Positions 14,367 through 22,372 of a DNA stretch of 35,591 nt are shown piece by piece. How positions within the stretch are numbered: position 1 is the stretch's first letter; each line of letters starts with the position of its first letter. The DNA is from an uncultured Clostridia bacterium (lineage in GTDB: Bacteria > Bacillota > Clostridia > Oscillospirales > Oscillospiraceae): positions 1-35,591 of the forward strand of contig CALBGG010000078.1 in NCBI GenBank assembly GCA_937893605.1, read 5' to 3'. Made by a program: the position numbers and the translations under genes. The notes under the pieces were generated by a model, which was given only the letters and a program-made list of their open reading frames with translations, had not been told where the DNA came from and ran no database searches.

Positions 14367-16294
14367 AGTGCATGCTCCTTTGTGTAGCTGAGCAGACCGC
14401 CGGCGAGCAGGATGGCCTGCTGCCGCTCGGTCAGGCTGCAAACGACGGGGCAGGAAAAGCCCGTTGTCGTGTCCGTGAGAGTCAATCTGCCGGCCGCCAT
14501 ACCGGCGCGGATGCCGTCAATACGCAGCTTGGCGCCCTGCTGCAGCATATCGTAATCCTTTGGATCTTCAAACGTCAGCGGCAGTATGCCGGCGTTTATG
14601 AGGTTTGCCGCATGGATGCGTGCAAAGCTCTTTGCCACGACACAGCGGATGCCGAGATACATCGGCACGAGCGCCGCGTGTTCACGCGACGAGCCCTGCC
14701 CGTAGTTGCTGCCGCCGATGATTATGCCGTCCCCGGCCGCCTTGGCGCGCTCCGGGAAGCTCGGATCGCATACCGTGAAGCAGAATTCCGACAGCTTCGG
14801 GATGTTCGAGCGATACGGCAGGATCTTCGCTCCCGCGGGCATAATGTGGTCGGTCGTGATGTTGTCGCCCACCTTGAGAACGAGCTCGGCAGTCAGCTCG
14901 TCGGGGAGCGGCCTGCTCTTCGGGAAGGGGCGGATATTCGGTCCGCGAAGCACCTCCACCGCATCCGCCTTGTCCGCCGGGGCGGGCGGCAGCATGGCGC
15001 TGTCGTCTATGCGGAAGCGCTCCGGCAGAGTGACGGCCGGCATTGGGCCGAGCGTCTGCGGATCGGTGATCATGCCCGTCAGCGCGGCGGCAACAGCCGT
15101 CTCCGGAGACACAAGGTATACCTGTGCGTCCTTCGTGCCGCTGCGTCCGAGGAAATTGCGGTTGAACGTGCGCAGGCTCACGCCGCCGGAGTTCGGCGAG
15201 AAGCCCATACCGATGCACGGGCCGCACGCGCACTCGAGCAGGCGCGCGCCGCTTGAGAGTATGTCCGTGAGCGCGCCGCAGTCGGCCAGCATGGTCAGCA
15301 CCTGCTTCGACCCCGGCGAAACGGACAGGCTTACGCCCGGAGCAACGGTTCTGCCCTTGAGCAGAGCCGCGGCTTTTAACATATCAAACAGCGACGAATT
15401 CGTGCATGAGCCGATGCAGACCTGATCGACCTTCGTGCCCGCAAGCGTTTCGACCGGCACAACATTGTCCGGACTGTGCGGGCAGGCGATCATGGGCTTG
15501 AGCGTGCTGAGGTCAATGTCGATAACGCGGTCATACTGCGCATCCGGGTCGCTCGCGAGAGGGACGAAGTCCTCCTCGCGCCCCTCGGCGGCAAGAAATG
15601 CGCGCGTCACGTCGTCCGAAGGAAAGACGGACGTCGTCGCACCGAGCTCGGTGCCCATGTTCGTAATTGTGGCACGCTCGGGCACGGACAGCTCCGCGAT
15701 GCCGGGGCCTCCCCACTCAATGATCGCGCCGACGCCGCCCTTGACCGACAGGATGCGCAGCAGCTCAAGGCTTATGTCCTTGGCCGTGACATAGGGCCGC
15801 AGCGCGCCGGTGAGGTTGACCTTGAACATCCTCGGCATGGTGATATAGTAGGCGCCGCCGCCCATGGCGACCGCGACATCCATGCCCCCTGCGCCGAAGG
15901 CCAGCATACCGATGCCGCCGGCGGTGGGCGTGTGGCTGTCCGAGCCGATGAGCGTCTTGCCCGGCTTGCCGAAGCGCTCGAGGTGCACCTGATGGCATAT
16001 GCCGTTGCCCGGGCGCGAGAACCAGATGCCGTGCTTTTCGGCAACGGTGCGGAGATAGCGGTGATCGTCCGCGTTTTCAAAGCCGGACTGGAGCGTGTTA
16101 TGGTCAACATAGGCCACGCTCAGCTCGGTTTTGACACGCGGGATGCCCATCGTCTCAAACTCAAGATAGGCCATCGTGCCAGTGGCGTCCTGCGTGAGCG
16201 TCTGGTCGATGCGCAGGGCGATCTCGCTGCCGGGTGTCATGTCGCCGTGCAGCAGATGGGCGCGGATTATTTTCTGAGCAAGTGTCTCACCCAT
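14363..16294 (-). CDS. Aconitate hydratase
   Basis: This 643-residue aconitase interconverts citrate and isocitrate. It has the conserved IGSDSHTPTAGGIGMLAFGA stretch and three cluster Cys: CIGSCTNSS and the pair in CACGPCIGMG. A C-terminal swivel domain shows GGSNYGQGSSREHAAL. The length is typical of the shorter bacterial aconitases of anaerobes rather than the roughly 890-residue AcnA. Its start overlaps the GntR stop by 8 nt and its stop overlaps the isocitrate dehydrogenase start, so translation is coupled. The neighbours exclude a leucine-pathway isopropylmalate isomerase, which is normally split into two subunits. Confidence 0.93.
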   Translation of the reverse strand: MGETLAQKIIRAHLLHGDMTPGSEIALRIDQTLTQDATGTMAYLEFETMGIPRVKTELSVAYVDHNTLQSGFENADDHRYLRTVAEKHGIWFSRPGNGICHQVHLERFGKPGKTLIGSDSHTPTAGGIGMLAFGAGGMDVAVAMGGGAYYITMPRMFKVNLTGALRPYVTAKDISLELLRILSVKGGVGAIIEWGGPGIAELSVPERATITNMGTELGATTSVFPSDDVTRAFLAAEGREEDFVPLASDPDAQYDRVIDIDLSTLKPMIACPHSPDNVVPVETLAGTKVDQVCIGSCTNSSLFDMLKAAALLKGRTVAPGVSLSVSPGSKQVLTMLADCGALTDILSSGARLLECACGPCIGMGFSPNSGGVSLRTFNRNFLGRSGTKDAQVYLVSPETAVAAALTGMITDPQTLGPMPAVTLPERFRIDDSAMLPPAPADKADAVEVLRGPNIRPFPKSRPLPDELTAELVLKVGDNITTDHIMPAGAKILPYRSNIPKLSEFCFTVCDPSFPERAKAAGDGIIIGGSNYGQGSSREHAALVPMYLGIRCVVAKSFARIHAANLINAGILPLTFEDPKDYDMLQQGAKLRIDGIRAGMAAGRLTLTDTTTGFSCPVVCSLTERQQAILLAGGLLSYTKEHAL

Positions 16295-16940
16295 TGTTAT
16301 TCATCCTTTCGATCATGCTTTTTTTTGCGTTGGCTGTGTGCTCGGCCGTGAGCTCTGCGGCACGGTCGGCGTCGCCGGCGGCGATGGCGTCGAAGATGGC
16401 GCGGTGCTCCATTACGACCCGAGCCGTGCGCGAGGAATCGGCAATGGAGGCCTTGCGGTAGCGGCGGGTCTTGCGATGCAGCGGGATAAGCGTGTCGCTG
16501 ATGACGGCATGGCCGCCCATGTCGCATATGATGTCATGGAAGCGGTCGTCCATCTCGCGCAGATGCTCGACGTCGCGCTTTTCAAAGTAAAACTCCTGCA
16601 GATCCATTATGTGCCGCAGGCGTGCGAGACTCTCCGGCGTTGCATTTTTCGCCGCATAGTAGGATGCGAGCCCCTCGATCTTGCAGCGGATATCCATGAT
16701 ATCCACAAGATCCGCGGCCGTAATTCCGAGCACGACGGAGCCCTTGCCGGTGTCGGCAATAAGGCGCTCCTGCTCAAGGCGGCGCAGCGCCTCGCGGATG
16801 GGCGTGCGGCTGACATTGAGCTGCTCGACGAGCTTGAGCTCAGTGAGCACCTCGCCGCGCGGGTATACACCCTGAATGATATCGGATTCCAGCCGCTCAA
16901 ATACCTGATCGGCCAGCGTAACGGTGCGTAGATCCTTCAT
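16287..16940 (-). CDS. GntR-family regulator, FCD (FadR-like) subfamily
   Basis: This 217-residue regulator has an N-terminal winged helix (LADQVFERLESDIIQGVYPRG and VSRTPIREALRRLEQERLI). The all-helical FCD effector domain follows, with DIRCKIEGLASYYAAK and the metal-binding pattern DDRFHDII...H...H. FCD regulators usually bind organic acids. It sits inside the citrate operon, 13 nt after the citrate synthase stop and overlapping aconitase by 8 nt, so it is very likely the operon's own regulator, perhaps sensing citrate or a related acid. ATG 16940 has AGGAGGT upstream; the open frame extends further, but without family similarity. The candidate operator is at 18364-18380. Confidence 0.92.
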   Translation of the reverse strand: MKDLRTVTLADQVFERLESDIIQGVYPRGEVLTELKLVEQLNVSRTPIREALRRLEQERLIADTGKGSVVLGITAADLVDIMDIRCKIEGLASYYAAKNATPESLARLRHIMDLQEFYFEKRDVEHLREMDDRFHDIICDMGGHAVISDTLIPLHRKTRRYRKASIADSSRTARVVMEHRAIFDAIAAGDADRAAELTAEHTANAKKSMIERMNNNG

Positions 16941-16953
16941 GCCGCACCTCCTG

Positions 16954-18330
16954 TCAGACCTGCGCGAAGCGGCCGGGAGCCAGCTCCGCGATCTTTGCGT
17001 TGAGTTCCTTTGCGGACATAACGGTCTGGCGGCCGTCCTCATATTCCGCGTCCACCCAGCCCTTGAGCGCGAGCACGAGCGGGTCGTGCTTGCCTATCTG
17101 CTTTTCTCCGGTCAGACCGTAGCTCTGGTTGATCCAGTAGGCGATGCCGGCAAGGCCGGAGGTCTTGCTGACCTGCACGGAGGCCGGGCGGTTGAGCAGC
17201 TTCTCGGTATCGAAGATCGTGTAGATCTCGGCGTCCTTGAGCAGACCGTCGGCGTGAATACCGGCGCGCGTGACGTTGAAGTCGCGCCCGACAAACGGGG
17301 TCATCGGCGGGATGTCATAGCCTATCTCGCTGCGGAAGTAGTCTGCTATCTCGGTGATGACCGTCGGCTCCATACCGTCGAGCGAGCCGCGCAGAGATGC
17401 GTACTCAAACACCATAGCCTCGAGCGGGATATTGCCCGTGCGCTCTCCGATGCCGAGCAGGGAGCAGTTGACCGCGCACGCGCCGTAGAGCCACGCGGTC
17501 GAGGCGTTGACGACAGCCTTGTAAAAGTCGTTGTGCCCGTGCCACTCAAGGCACTCGCTGGGCACGTCGGAATACTGCTGCAGGCCGTAGATGATGCCGG
17601 CAACGCTGCGCGGCAGCGCCGCCTCAGTGTATGGAATGCCGTAGCCCATGGTGTCGCAGGCGCGGATCTTGACCGGAATGCCCGCCTGACGCGAGAGCTT
17701 CTGCAGCTCGTTGACAAACGGCACGACAAAGCCGTAAAAGTCTGCTCGTGTTATGTCCTCAAGATGGCAGCGCGGGACGACGCCGGCCTCAAACGCCTCG
17801 GCCACGGTGGCAAGATAATAGTCCATGGCCTGCTTGCGCGTCATCTTCATCTTCTTGAAGATGTGGTAGTCGCTGCAGCTGACGAGAATGCCGGTCTCGC
17901 GTATGCCGAGGTCGCGCACGAGGCGAAAATCCTCTTTGGTGGCGCGGATCCACGTCGTGATCTCCGGGAACTTCAGCCCCAGCTCCATGCACTTTTCGAG
18001 CGCCTCGCGGTCTTTTTTGCTGTAGATAAAAAACTCCGTCTGCCGAATGATGCCGTACGGCCCGCCGAGACGCGAAAGATACTTGTAAATGTTCACGATC
18101 TGCTCGACCGTATACGGCTCCATGGACTGCTGCCCGTCGCGCAGGGACGTATCCGTTATCCAGATATCCTCAGGCATGTTCATCGGCACGCGCCGGTGGT
18201 TGAACGGCACCTTCGGTACCATTCCCTGCGTATATATGTCGCGCTGGAGGTTCGGCTCCGCCACGTCCTGCAGCGAATATTTGTATGAGTTTTGCTCCAG
18301 CAGATTTGTCTTTCCTGATATTTCAAGCAT
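16954..18330 (-). CDS. Re-citrate synthase-like (homocitrate/isopropylmalate synthase superfamily)
   Basis: This 458-residue DRE-TIM metallolyase should condense acetyl-CoA with oxaloacetate. It has DTSLRDGQQSM (metal-binding Asp), CHLEDITRADFYG, WHGHNDFYKAVVN (metal-binding HxH) and GIGERTGNIPLEAM. It resembles the Re-face citrate synthase of Clostridium kluyveri more than LeuA, and no leucine-type regulatory domain is present. The neighbouring aconitase and isocitrate dehydrogenase, and the absence of any gltA-type synthase here, support citrate as product. Homocitrate synthase is the alternative. ATG 18330 has AAGGAG 10 nt upstream. Confidence 0.85.
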   Translation of the reverse strand: MLEISGKTNLLEQNSYKYSLQDVAEPNLQRDIYTQGMVPKVPFNHRRVPMNMPEDIWITDTSLRDGQQSMEPYTVEQIVNIYKYLSRLGGPYGIIRQTEFFIYSKKDREALEKCMELGLKFPEITTWIRATKEDFRLVRDLGIRETGILVSCSDYHIFKKMKMTRKQAMDYYLATVAEAFEAGVVPRCHLEDITRADFYGFVVPFVNELQKLSRQAGIPVKIRACDTMGYGIPYTEAALPRSVAGIIYGLQQYSDVPSECLEWHGHNDFYKAVVNASTAWLYGACAVNCSLLGIGERTGNIPLEAMVFEYASLRGSLDGMEPTVITEIADYFRSEIGYDIPPMTPFVGRDFNVTRAGIHADGLLKDAEIYTIFDTEKLLNRPASVQVSKTSGLAGIAYWINQSYGLTGEKQIGKHDPLVLALKGWVDAEYEDGRQTVMSAKELNAKIAELAPGRFAQV

Positions 18331-18363
18331 GACAATAGGTCTCCTTCCTGTTGCTTTGCATTT

Positions 18364-18380
18364 TTGTATACAATTATACA
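18364..18380. promoter_or_regulatory. Candidate GntR operator at the citrate operon start site
   Basis: The perfect palindrome TTGTATACAA lies at 18364-18373 and overlaps a second palindrome TGTATA-CAAT-TATACA (18365-18380). It covers the downstream edge of the -10 and the likely transcription start of the minus-strand operon. TTGTATACAA-like sites are typical for FCD-type GntR regulators, so repression by the protein encoded within the operon is likely. Confidence 0.65.
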
Positions 18381-18400
18381 CGCATCCGTTCTCTTGTCAA
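18373..18400 (-). promoter_or_regulatory. Promoter of the citrate/2-oxoglutarate operon
   Basis: On the minus strand, a consensus -35 TTGACA (18400-18395) and -10 TATAAT (18378-18373) are separated by 16 bp. The leader to ATG 18330 is about 36 nt. Confidence 0.8.
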
Positions 18401-18464
18401 CGCGCAAAAATACACAATTTTTCGCCTGCTTTAAGGGCGGAAATATAAAAGCCTGCCCAAGCGG

Positions 18465-18493
18465 TTGAAAACCGCCCGATGATCAGATATAAT
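18465..18493 (+). promoter_or_regulatory. Promoter upstream of birA
   Basis: -35 TTGAAA (18465-18470) and -10 TATAAT (18488-18493) are separated by 17 bp. Repeat copy B lies between this promoter and the gene. The promoter is divergent from that of the citrate operon, 65 bp away. Confidence 0.75.
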
Positions 18494-18529
18494 GAGCAAT
18501 AATCAGATAACACAAGCACGAACGTGAAC

Positions 18530-18617
18530 GGACGAAACGCTGCGGTTTCGCCGGCACGCTCGATACCGGGATACCGCAATAAACGTATAGGAGAGGCGGC
18601 AATTGGCCACTGAAAAA
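18530..18617. repeat. MITE-like intergenic repeat, copy B (right end only)
   Basis: It contains GCTGCGGTTTCGCCGGC, CTCGATACCGGG, ACCGCAATAAACGTATA and the terminal CCACTGAAAAAA, the right-hand half of the family. The terminus overlaps the start of the biotin ligase gene: the A run ends immediately before an in-frame ATG at 18618. Confidence 0.7.
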
Positions 18618-19361
18618 ATGGAGATAAAGGTTCAGGCTTTTGAAAGCCTTGATTCGACTAATAATTATTTGAAGAAGCTCGCATCCGAGGGCGCGGCGGA
18701 GGGCACGGTCGTCATTGCCGATGCGCAGACCTCCGGGCGCGGCAGAATGGGGCGCAGCTTTGCCTCCGCGCCGGGCTGCGGCATATACATGTCGATGCTC
18801 CTGCGGCCGGAAAATTGCGGCGTCGACTGTGCGGCGAGCCTGACGGCGGTCGCCGCCGTCGCGGTGTGCCGCGCTGTTGAGAAGGTGTGCGGCCGCGCAC
18901 CGGGGATAAAGTGGATAAATGACCTGTACCTGCGCGGTAAGAAGATATGCGGCATACTGTGCGAAAGCTCGGTCAAAGACGGCAGGGTCGACTACGCCGT
19001 GCTCGGCATCGGGCTGAACGTAACGACGAAGACCGGGGAATTCCCCGCAGAGCTGCGCGAAACGGCAGGCTCACTGTATACACAGACGGGCTTTGTTTTC
19101 GAGCGCGGCAAGCTCATCGCTGCCATCATCGCGGAGCTGAGCTCACTGTATTCCGTATGGCTTGAAGGGCCGAGCGTGTGCCATGCCGAATACAAGCGCC
19201 GCTGCATCGTCCTCGGCCGGCAGATAACGGTCTCATCGCCAGACGGCGAATTTGAAGCCGTTGCAGAAAACATAAGCGCCGACTACGGCCTTGTGCTGCG
19301 CATGCCCGACGGGGAGCGCCGCACGGTGCACAGCGGCGAAGTGAAGCTGACGGGATTCTAA
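18603..19361 (+). CDS. birA: Biotin--[acetyl-CoA-carboxylase] ligase, monofunctional
   Basis: It activates biotin with ATP and attaches it to carrier domains of biotin enzymes. The 252-residue protein has the ligase signature GRGRMGRSF, followed by KWINDLYLRGKKICGILCE and a C-terminal SH3-like domain. The N-terminal DNA-binding domain of bifunctional BirA is absent. TTG 18603 is chosen because AGGAG (18589-18593) lies 9 nt upstream. ATG 18618 would remove five residues but has no well-spaced Shine-Dalgarno site. With the TTG start, the first residues (MATEK) are encoded by the terminus of repeat copy B. Confidence 0.92.
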   Translation: MATEKMEIKVQAFESLDSTNNYLKKLASEGAAEGTVVIADAQTSGRGRMGRSFASAPGCGIYMSMLLRPENCGVDCAASLTAVAAVAVCRAVEKVCGRAPGIKWINDLYLRGKKICGILCESSVKDGRVDYAVLGIGLNVTTKTGEFPAELRETAGSLYTQTGFVFERGKLIAAIIAELSSLYSVWLEGPSVCHAEYKRRCIVLGRQITVSSPDGEFEAVAENISADYGLVLRMPDGERRTVHSGEVKLTGF

Positions 19362-19406
19362 AATCTATCGCCCGTCGGCTTAAGATAAAACTATGAGGAG
19401 AAAGCA

Positions 19407-20033
19407 ATGAAGAAACAGACTGTGTATATTTTTGCGGCGTTCATCGTCGTTCTGCTCATTCTCGCGATCGTAATAATGTGGCTGACCGGCGGCATAGGCG
19501 GCAGCAGCGATGAGCCCGAGGCAAGCCCCACGCCCGAGGTCACGACCGGTGTTCCGCGCGAGACGCTGTTTGTCATCCCGACTCAAACGCCTGCACCCAC
19601 CGAGGCAATGCCCACACCCGATGTGACCGCGACCCCAGAGCCTACTCCGCAGCAGCCGAGCGGCACGGTCATAGGCTCCGGCGCGTTCGACTCCTCGACC
19701 GGCGTCGGCCTGAACACCCACACGGTGTGGACGGCCGCAGAGCAAGCCGACGGCAGCGTTAAGCTCACGCTGTCGGTGTATGTGCGCTCGTACACGATGC
19801 AGATCGGCCAGCGCGCCATCGGCATAAGCGTAAACGGCGCTGCGGCGAGCGGGATGACACATTCGTTCTCCGTAGAATCGCCCAACGCGCAGACCGACAC
19901 GCTCATTTACAACTACTCTACGACCGTTGAAAAGGGCAGCGTCACGATAAGCGTTGACTGGAACTACAAGGGTCAGTACAGCGGGCAGGAGCTTGACGTC
20001 ATATCCTCGTCGACCACAGCAAGCTTAAGCTGA
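19407..20033 (+). CDS. Membrane-anchored protein with Pro/Thr linker and C-terminal beta domain (paralog of 29575-30228)
   Basis: I do not recognise a named family. The 208-residue protein has one N-terminal membrane anchor (residues about 7-28), a low-complexity Pro/Thr/Glu-rich linker (about 35-85) and a C-terminal domain of about 115 residues. The domain is rich in alternating hydrophobic residues typical of a beta sandwich. It shares the order GAFDSSTG, WTA, SVYVRSYTMQIG and ISVDWNYKGQYSG with the protein at 29575-30228 (GSFESNTG, WTA, DVILSTYTLNVG, VSVSWDFNGVYGG). It is expected to lie outside the membrane and be tethered by the linker. GAGGAG precedes the ATG. Cell-wall or surface binding is possible but unproven. 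Confidence 0.8.
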   Translation: MKKQTVYIFAAFIVVLLILAIVIMWLTGGIGGSSDEPEASPTPEVTTGVPRETLFVIPTQTPAPTEAMPTPDVTATPEPTPQQPSGTVIGSGAFDSSTGVGLNTHTVWTAAEQADGSVKLTLSVYVRSYTMQIGQRAIGISVNGAAASGMTHSFSVESPNAQTDTLIYNYSTTVEKGSVTISVDWNYKGQYSGQELDVISSSTTASLS

Positions 20034-20044
20034 CGGACACGAAA

Positions 20045-20082
20045 AAACCGGGAGCACGGACGAATGTCCGTGCTCCCGGTTT
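20045..20082. terminator. Bidirectional terminator
   Basis: A 17-bp perfect stem (20045-20061 with 20066-20082) with a GAAT loop. On the minus strand it ends in a run of T (bases 20042-20047 are A), making a strong terminator for the gene at 20124-20606. On the plus strand it is followed by a T-rich region. The stretch to 20123 is very AT-rich and holds nothing else. Confidence 0.9.
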
Positions 20083-20123
20083 CAATTCTTTATATTATAT
20101 TTTTTATATTATAATATATCTGT

Positions 20124-20606
20124 TTATATATCTATCGCATATACACAGTCCGAGGCCGTCTCGGACGTTTCGTCCGCGCCGAAGCCGTCGGTAGCGACAA
20201 AGGCCGCTGCGGCCGCTACCAGCAGCGCAAAGAGCGCTATGAGTGCGGTTTTTACCTTTTTCGAGCGCAGAAAAGCAAAACGCGGCTCTCGCGCAGACAT
20301 GTTTTTCTTCGGATCGTGTCGAGCAGCGTGCTCCTCAGACTGCCGAGCCTCGGGAAGCGCCGCCCTTGCACGGGCTGTCAGGCTGTCCATGCGGCTCTCG
20401 ACCGCTCTTTGCCGCTCGATGAGCTTTTTGCCCGTCAGCGCGTCGCGGTTATACGGCTCCTCGGCCAGGATCTCGTCGAACAGAGCATCGGCCTCGTCTC
20501 GCATGCCCATACCCATCAGGTGATATGCTTTATCCATTTTCCGCTTGTGCATTCGCTCATCCGGCGAGCGCTCAAGCAGCTCCTCAAGGATCGTCTTGTC
20601 ATCCAT
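20124..20606 (-). CDS. Hypothetical protein with TPR-like N terminus and C-terminal membrane segment
   Basis: The function is not recognised. The 160-residue product begins with helical, charged sequence that looks like one or two tetratricopeptide-like helices (AYHLMGMGMRDEADALFDEI, then AEEPYNRDAL). A basic and acidic middle section leads to one transmembrane helix at about residues 118-140 and a short tail. It would be a tail-anchored cytoplasmic protein. ATG 20606 is preferred because GGGGG lies upstream within the alternative start at 20630. The gene stands alone between a strong terminator and its own promoter. Confidence 0.75.
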   Translation of the reverse strand: MDDKTILEELLERSPDERMHKRKMDKAYHLMGMGMRDEADALFDEILAEEPYNRDALTGKKLIERQRAVESRMDSLTARARAALPEARQSEEHAARHDPKKNMSAREPRFAFLRSKKVKTALIALFALLVAAAAAFVATDGFGADETSETASDCVYAIDI

Positions 20607-20639
20607 TTGCCGATACCCCCTTTCTGGCATTGGATAATT

Positions 20640-20668
20640 ATTTTATCATTTATTCGCGTATCGGTCAA
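20640..20668 (-). promoter_or_regulatory. Promoter of the TPR-like membrane protein gene
   Basis: On the minus strand, -35 TTGACC (20668-20663) and -10 TAAAAT (20645-20640) are separated by 17 bp. Confidence 0.7.
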
Positions 20669-20686
20669 TCAATGCGACAAAGAAAC

Positions 20687-20715
20687 TTGAATTTTCTGTG
20701 CCGCTGTATTAAAAT
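20687..20715 (+). promoter_or_regulatory. Promoter of the gph-plsY operon
   Basis: -35 TTGAAT (20687-20692) and -10 TAAAAT (20710-20715) are separated by 17 bp. The leader is very short; GGCGGAGGAAAG is the ribosome binding site. Confidence 0.65.
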
Positions 20716-20733
20716 CAGGGCGGAGGAAAGACT

Positions 20734-21387
20734 ATGAAAAAGCTTGTGATTTTTGATTTGGACGGAACGCTGCTGTACACACTTGAGGATCTGCACACGT
20801 CGACGAATTTTGCCCTCGAAAGCGAGGGGCTTCCCGGGCGCAGCCTCGACGAGGTGCGCCGCTTTGTCGGCAACGGGATACGCAAGCTCATCGAGCGTGC
20901 CGTGCCTCAGGGAACCGCTCCGGAGCTGACCGACCGCGTTTTTGCGGCTTTCGTGCGCCACTATGAGGCAAACTGCATGGTTTTGACCCGTCCGTACCCC
21001 GGCATACCCGAGCTGCTTGCGCGGCTCAGGGATCGGGGCGTGAAGCTCGGCGTTGTCTCGAACAAGGCAGACGAGCCCGTCAAGGCGCTCATCGCGCACT
21101 ATTTTCCCAACACGTTTGACAGCGTCGTCGGCGAGCGCGAGAACGTGCGGAAAAAGCCCGCGCCGGACAGCGTGCTCGAAACGGTGCGAAGTCTCGGCTG
21201 CACCGTTGAGGATGCCGTGTACGTCGGTGACTCGGACGTAGACGGCCGGACCGCCGCGAACGCCGGCTGCCGCTGCGTGCTCGTGTCATGGGGCTTTCGC
21301 GGCAGACAGACGCTCGAACCCTTCGGCTGTCCGATAGCGGACAATGCCCGGGAGCTTTTGAACATACTGACGGAGGATAAGCCATGA
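20734..21387 (+). CDS. gph: HAD-superfamily phosphatase, phosphoglycolate phosphatase-like
   Basis: This 217-residue HAD hydrolase has the catalytic DLDGT motif (nucleophile D8, acid/base D10), VVSNKADE (motif II), the Lys in RKKPAPDS (motif III) and YVGDSDVDG (motif IV). The helical cap after motif I is of the Gph/PGMB type. The likely substrate is phosphoglycolate or another small phosphate ester; exact specificity cannot be read. Its stop overlaps the plsY start by 4 nt, so the two are co-translated. Confidence 0.88.
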   Translation: MKKLVIFDLDGTLLYTLEDLHTSTNFALESEGLPGRSLDEVRRFVGNGIRKLIERAVPQGTAPELTDRVFAAFVRHYEANCMVLTRPYPGIPELLARLRDRGVKLGVVSNKADEPVKALIAHYFPNTFDSVVGERENVRKKPAPDSVLETVRSLGCTVEDAVYVGDSDVDGRTAANAGCRCVLVSWGFRGRQTLEPFGCPIADNARELLNILTEDKP

Positions 21388-22040
21388 AGATAAACAAGGC
21401 GCTGACCGCAGCGCTCGCAGCGGCCGGAATTGGATATGCCATCGGCAACATAAACCCCGCCTATGTCATTGGCCTGCGCAGAGGCTATGACATACGCAAA
21501 AAGGGCTCCGGCAACGCTGGAGCGACAAATCTTATGATGCTCGAAGGCAAGAAGGCGGGAGCCTTCGTCATGTGCTTTGATATCAGCAAGGCCGCGGTGA
21601 GCGTGGGGCTTGCACGCAAGCTTTTTGCGCAGAGCAAATTTGCCGGCGAGGCAGCGGGCGCGGCCTGCATCCTCGGGCACATGTATCCCGCGCTGATGCG
21701 CTTTCGCGGCGGCAAGGGTCTTGCCTGCCTCGGCGGCGTGATACTTGCCTTCGGTGTCGATGATTTCCTGACAACGCTGTTTCTCGAGTCGATCCTGCTG
21801 CTTGCAACGCGCTATCTCTGCCTTGTGCCGATCACCGGCGCGATATTCTACCCCATATATCACGGCATCGAGCGCGGCGACTGGCGCGCGGCCGCGATCC
21901 TCGGCAGCATAACGCTGCCCATGCTCTCAAAGCACATCGAAAATCTCGAGCGCATTAAAGAGGGCAAGGAGCTCAAGCTCGACTTTCTCTGGGACAGAGA
22001 CGGCGAGCTCGACCGCATCGGCTTTTCGGATGCGGATTGA
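21384..22040 (+). CDS. plsY: Acyl-phosphate:glycerol-3-phosphate acyltransferase PlsY
   Basis: PlsY makes lysophosphatidic acid from acyl-phosphate and glycerol-3-phosphate in the membrane, the first step of phospholipid synthesis. The 218-residue multi-pass protein has the three conserved regions: GSGNAGATNLMMLEGKKAG, GHMYPALMRFRGGKG and a later loop before HIENLERIKEGKE. Motif 1 here follows the usual G-S-G-N-x-G-x-T-N form. It is in an operon with the HAD phosphatase. Repeat copy C lies directly after it. Confidence 0.9.
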   Translation: MKINKALTAALAAAGIGYAIGNINPAYVIGLRRGYDIRKKGSGNAGATNLMMLEGKKAGAFVMCFDISKAAVSVGLARKLFAQSKFAGEAAGAACILGHMYPALMRFRGGKGLACLGGVILAFGVDDFLTTLFLESILLLATRYLCLVPITGAIFYPIYHGIERGDWRAAAILGSITLPMLSKHIENLERIKEGKELKLDFLWDRDGELDRIGFSDAD

Positions 22041-22049
22041 GATTGATTC

Positions 22050-22341
22050 AATACACATATTGCGGCGGCTCGGTGTCGAAACTGCCGCGGAAACCGCGGC
22101 GAGCAGATAGCAGACAGCTGATAGCTATATGTATTTGCCTGCGGCAAATGAATTTAATCACACCTCATCCGTCGGCTTGCGCCGACACCTTCCCCTCGAA
22201 GGGGAAGGCAAGGGTGCAGATAAGTTTTTGCTCTAATATCGCACAATTATATGTAGTGCGAGACGTTACGGTTTACACCTGTGTTTCGATACCGGGCTAC
22301 CGCAGCAAACGTATAAGTAAGGCGCCAAAGCGCCACTGAAA
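22050..22341. repeat. MITE-like intergenic repeat, copy C, with CACCTCATCC module
   Basis: The left part has a degraded ATATTGCGGCGGCTCGGTGTCGA block. The right part begins with a module at 22161-22248 whose 88 bases are identical to 23426-23513. It then has GTGCGAGACG, TTCGATACCGGG, ACCGCAGCAAACGTATA and the terminal GGCGCCAAAGCGCCACTGAAAAAA. An open frame of about 100 codons that crosses it is made of repeat sequence and is not counted as a gene. Confidence 0.8.
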
Positions 22342-22372
22342 AAAGGAGAAGCGTTGATTCGCTATTAAAAGA

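Noticed and set aside
16924..18288. A 454-codon plus-strand open frame opposite the citrate synthase gene
   Set aside because: Antisense shadow with no family similarity; the minus-strand gene has clear catalytic motifs.
22037..22339. A 100-codon open frame in the gap after plsY
   Set aside because: It is composed almost wholly of repeat copy C, and the same residues recur where the repeat recurs. No ribosome binding site was seen.
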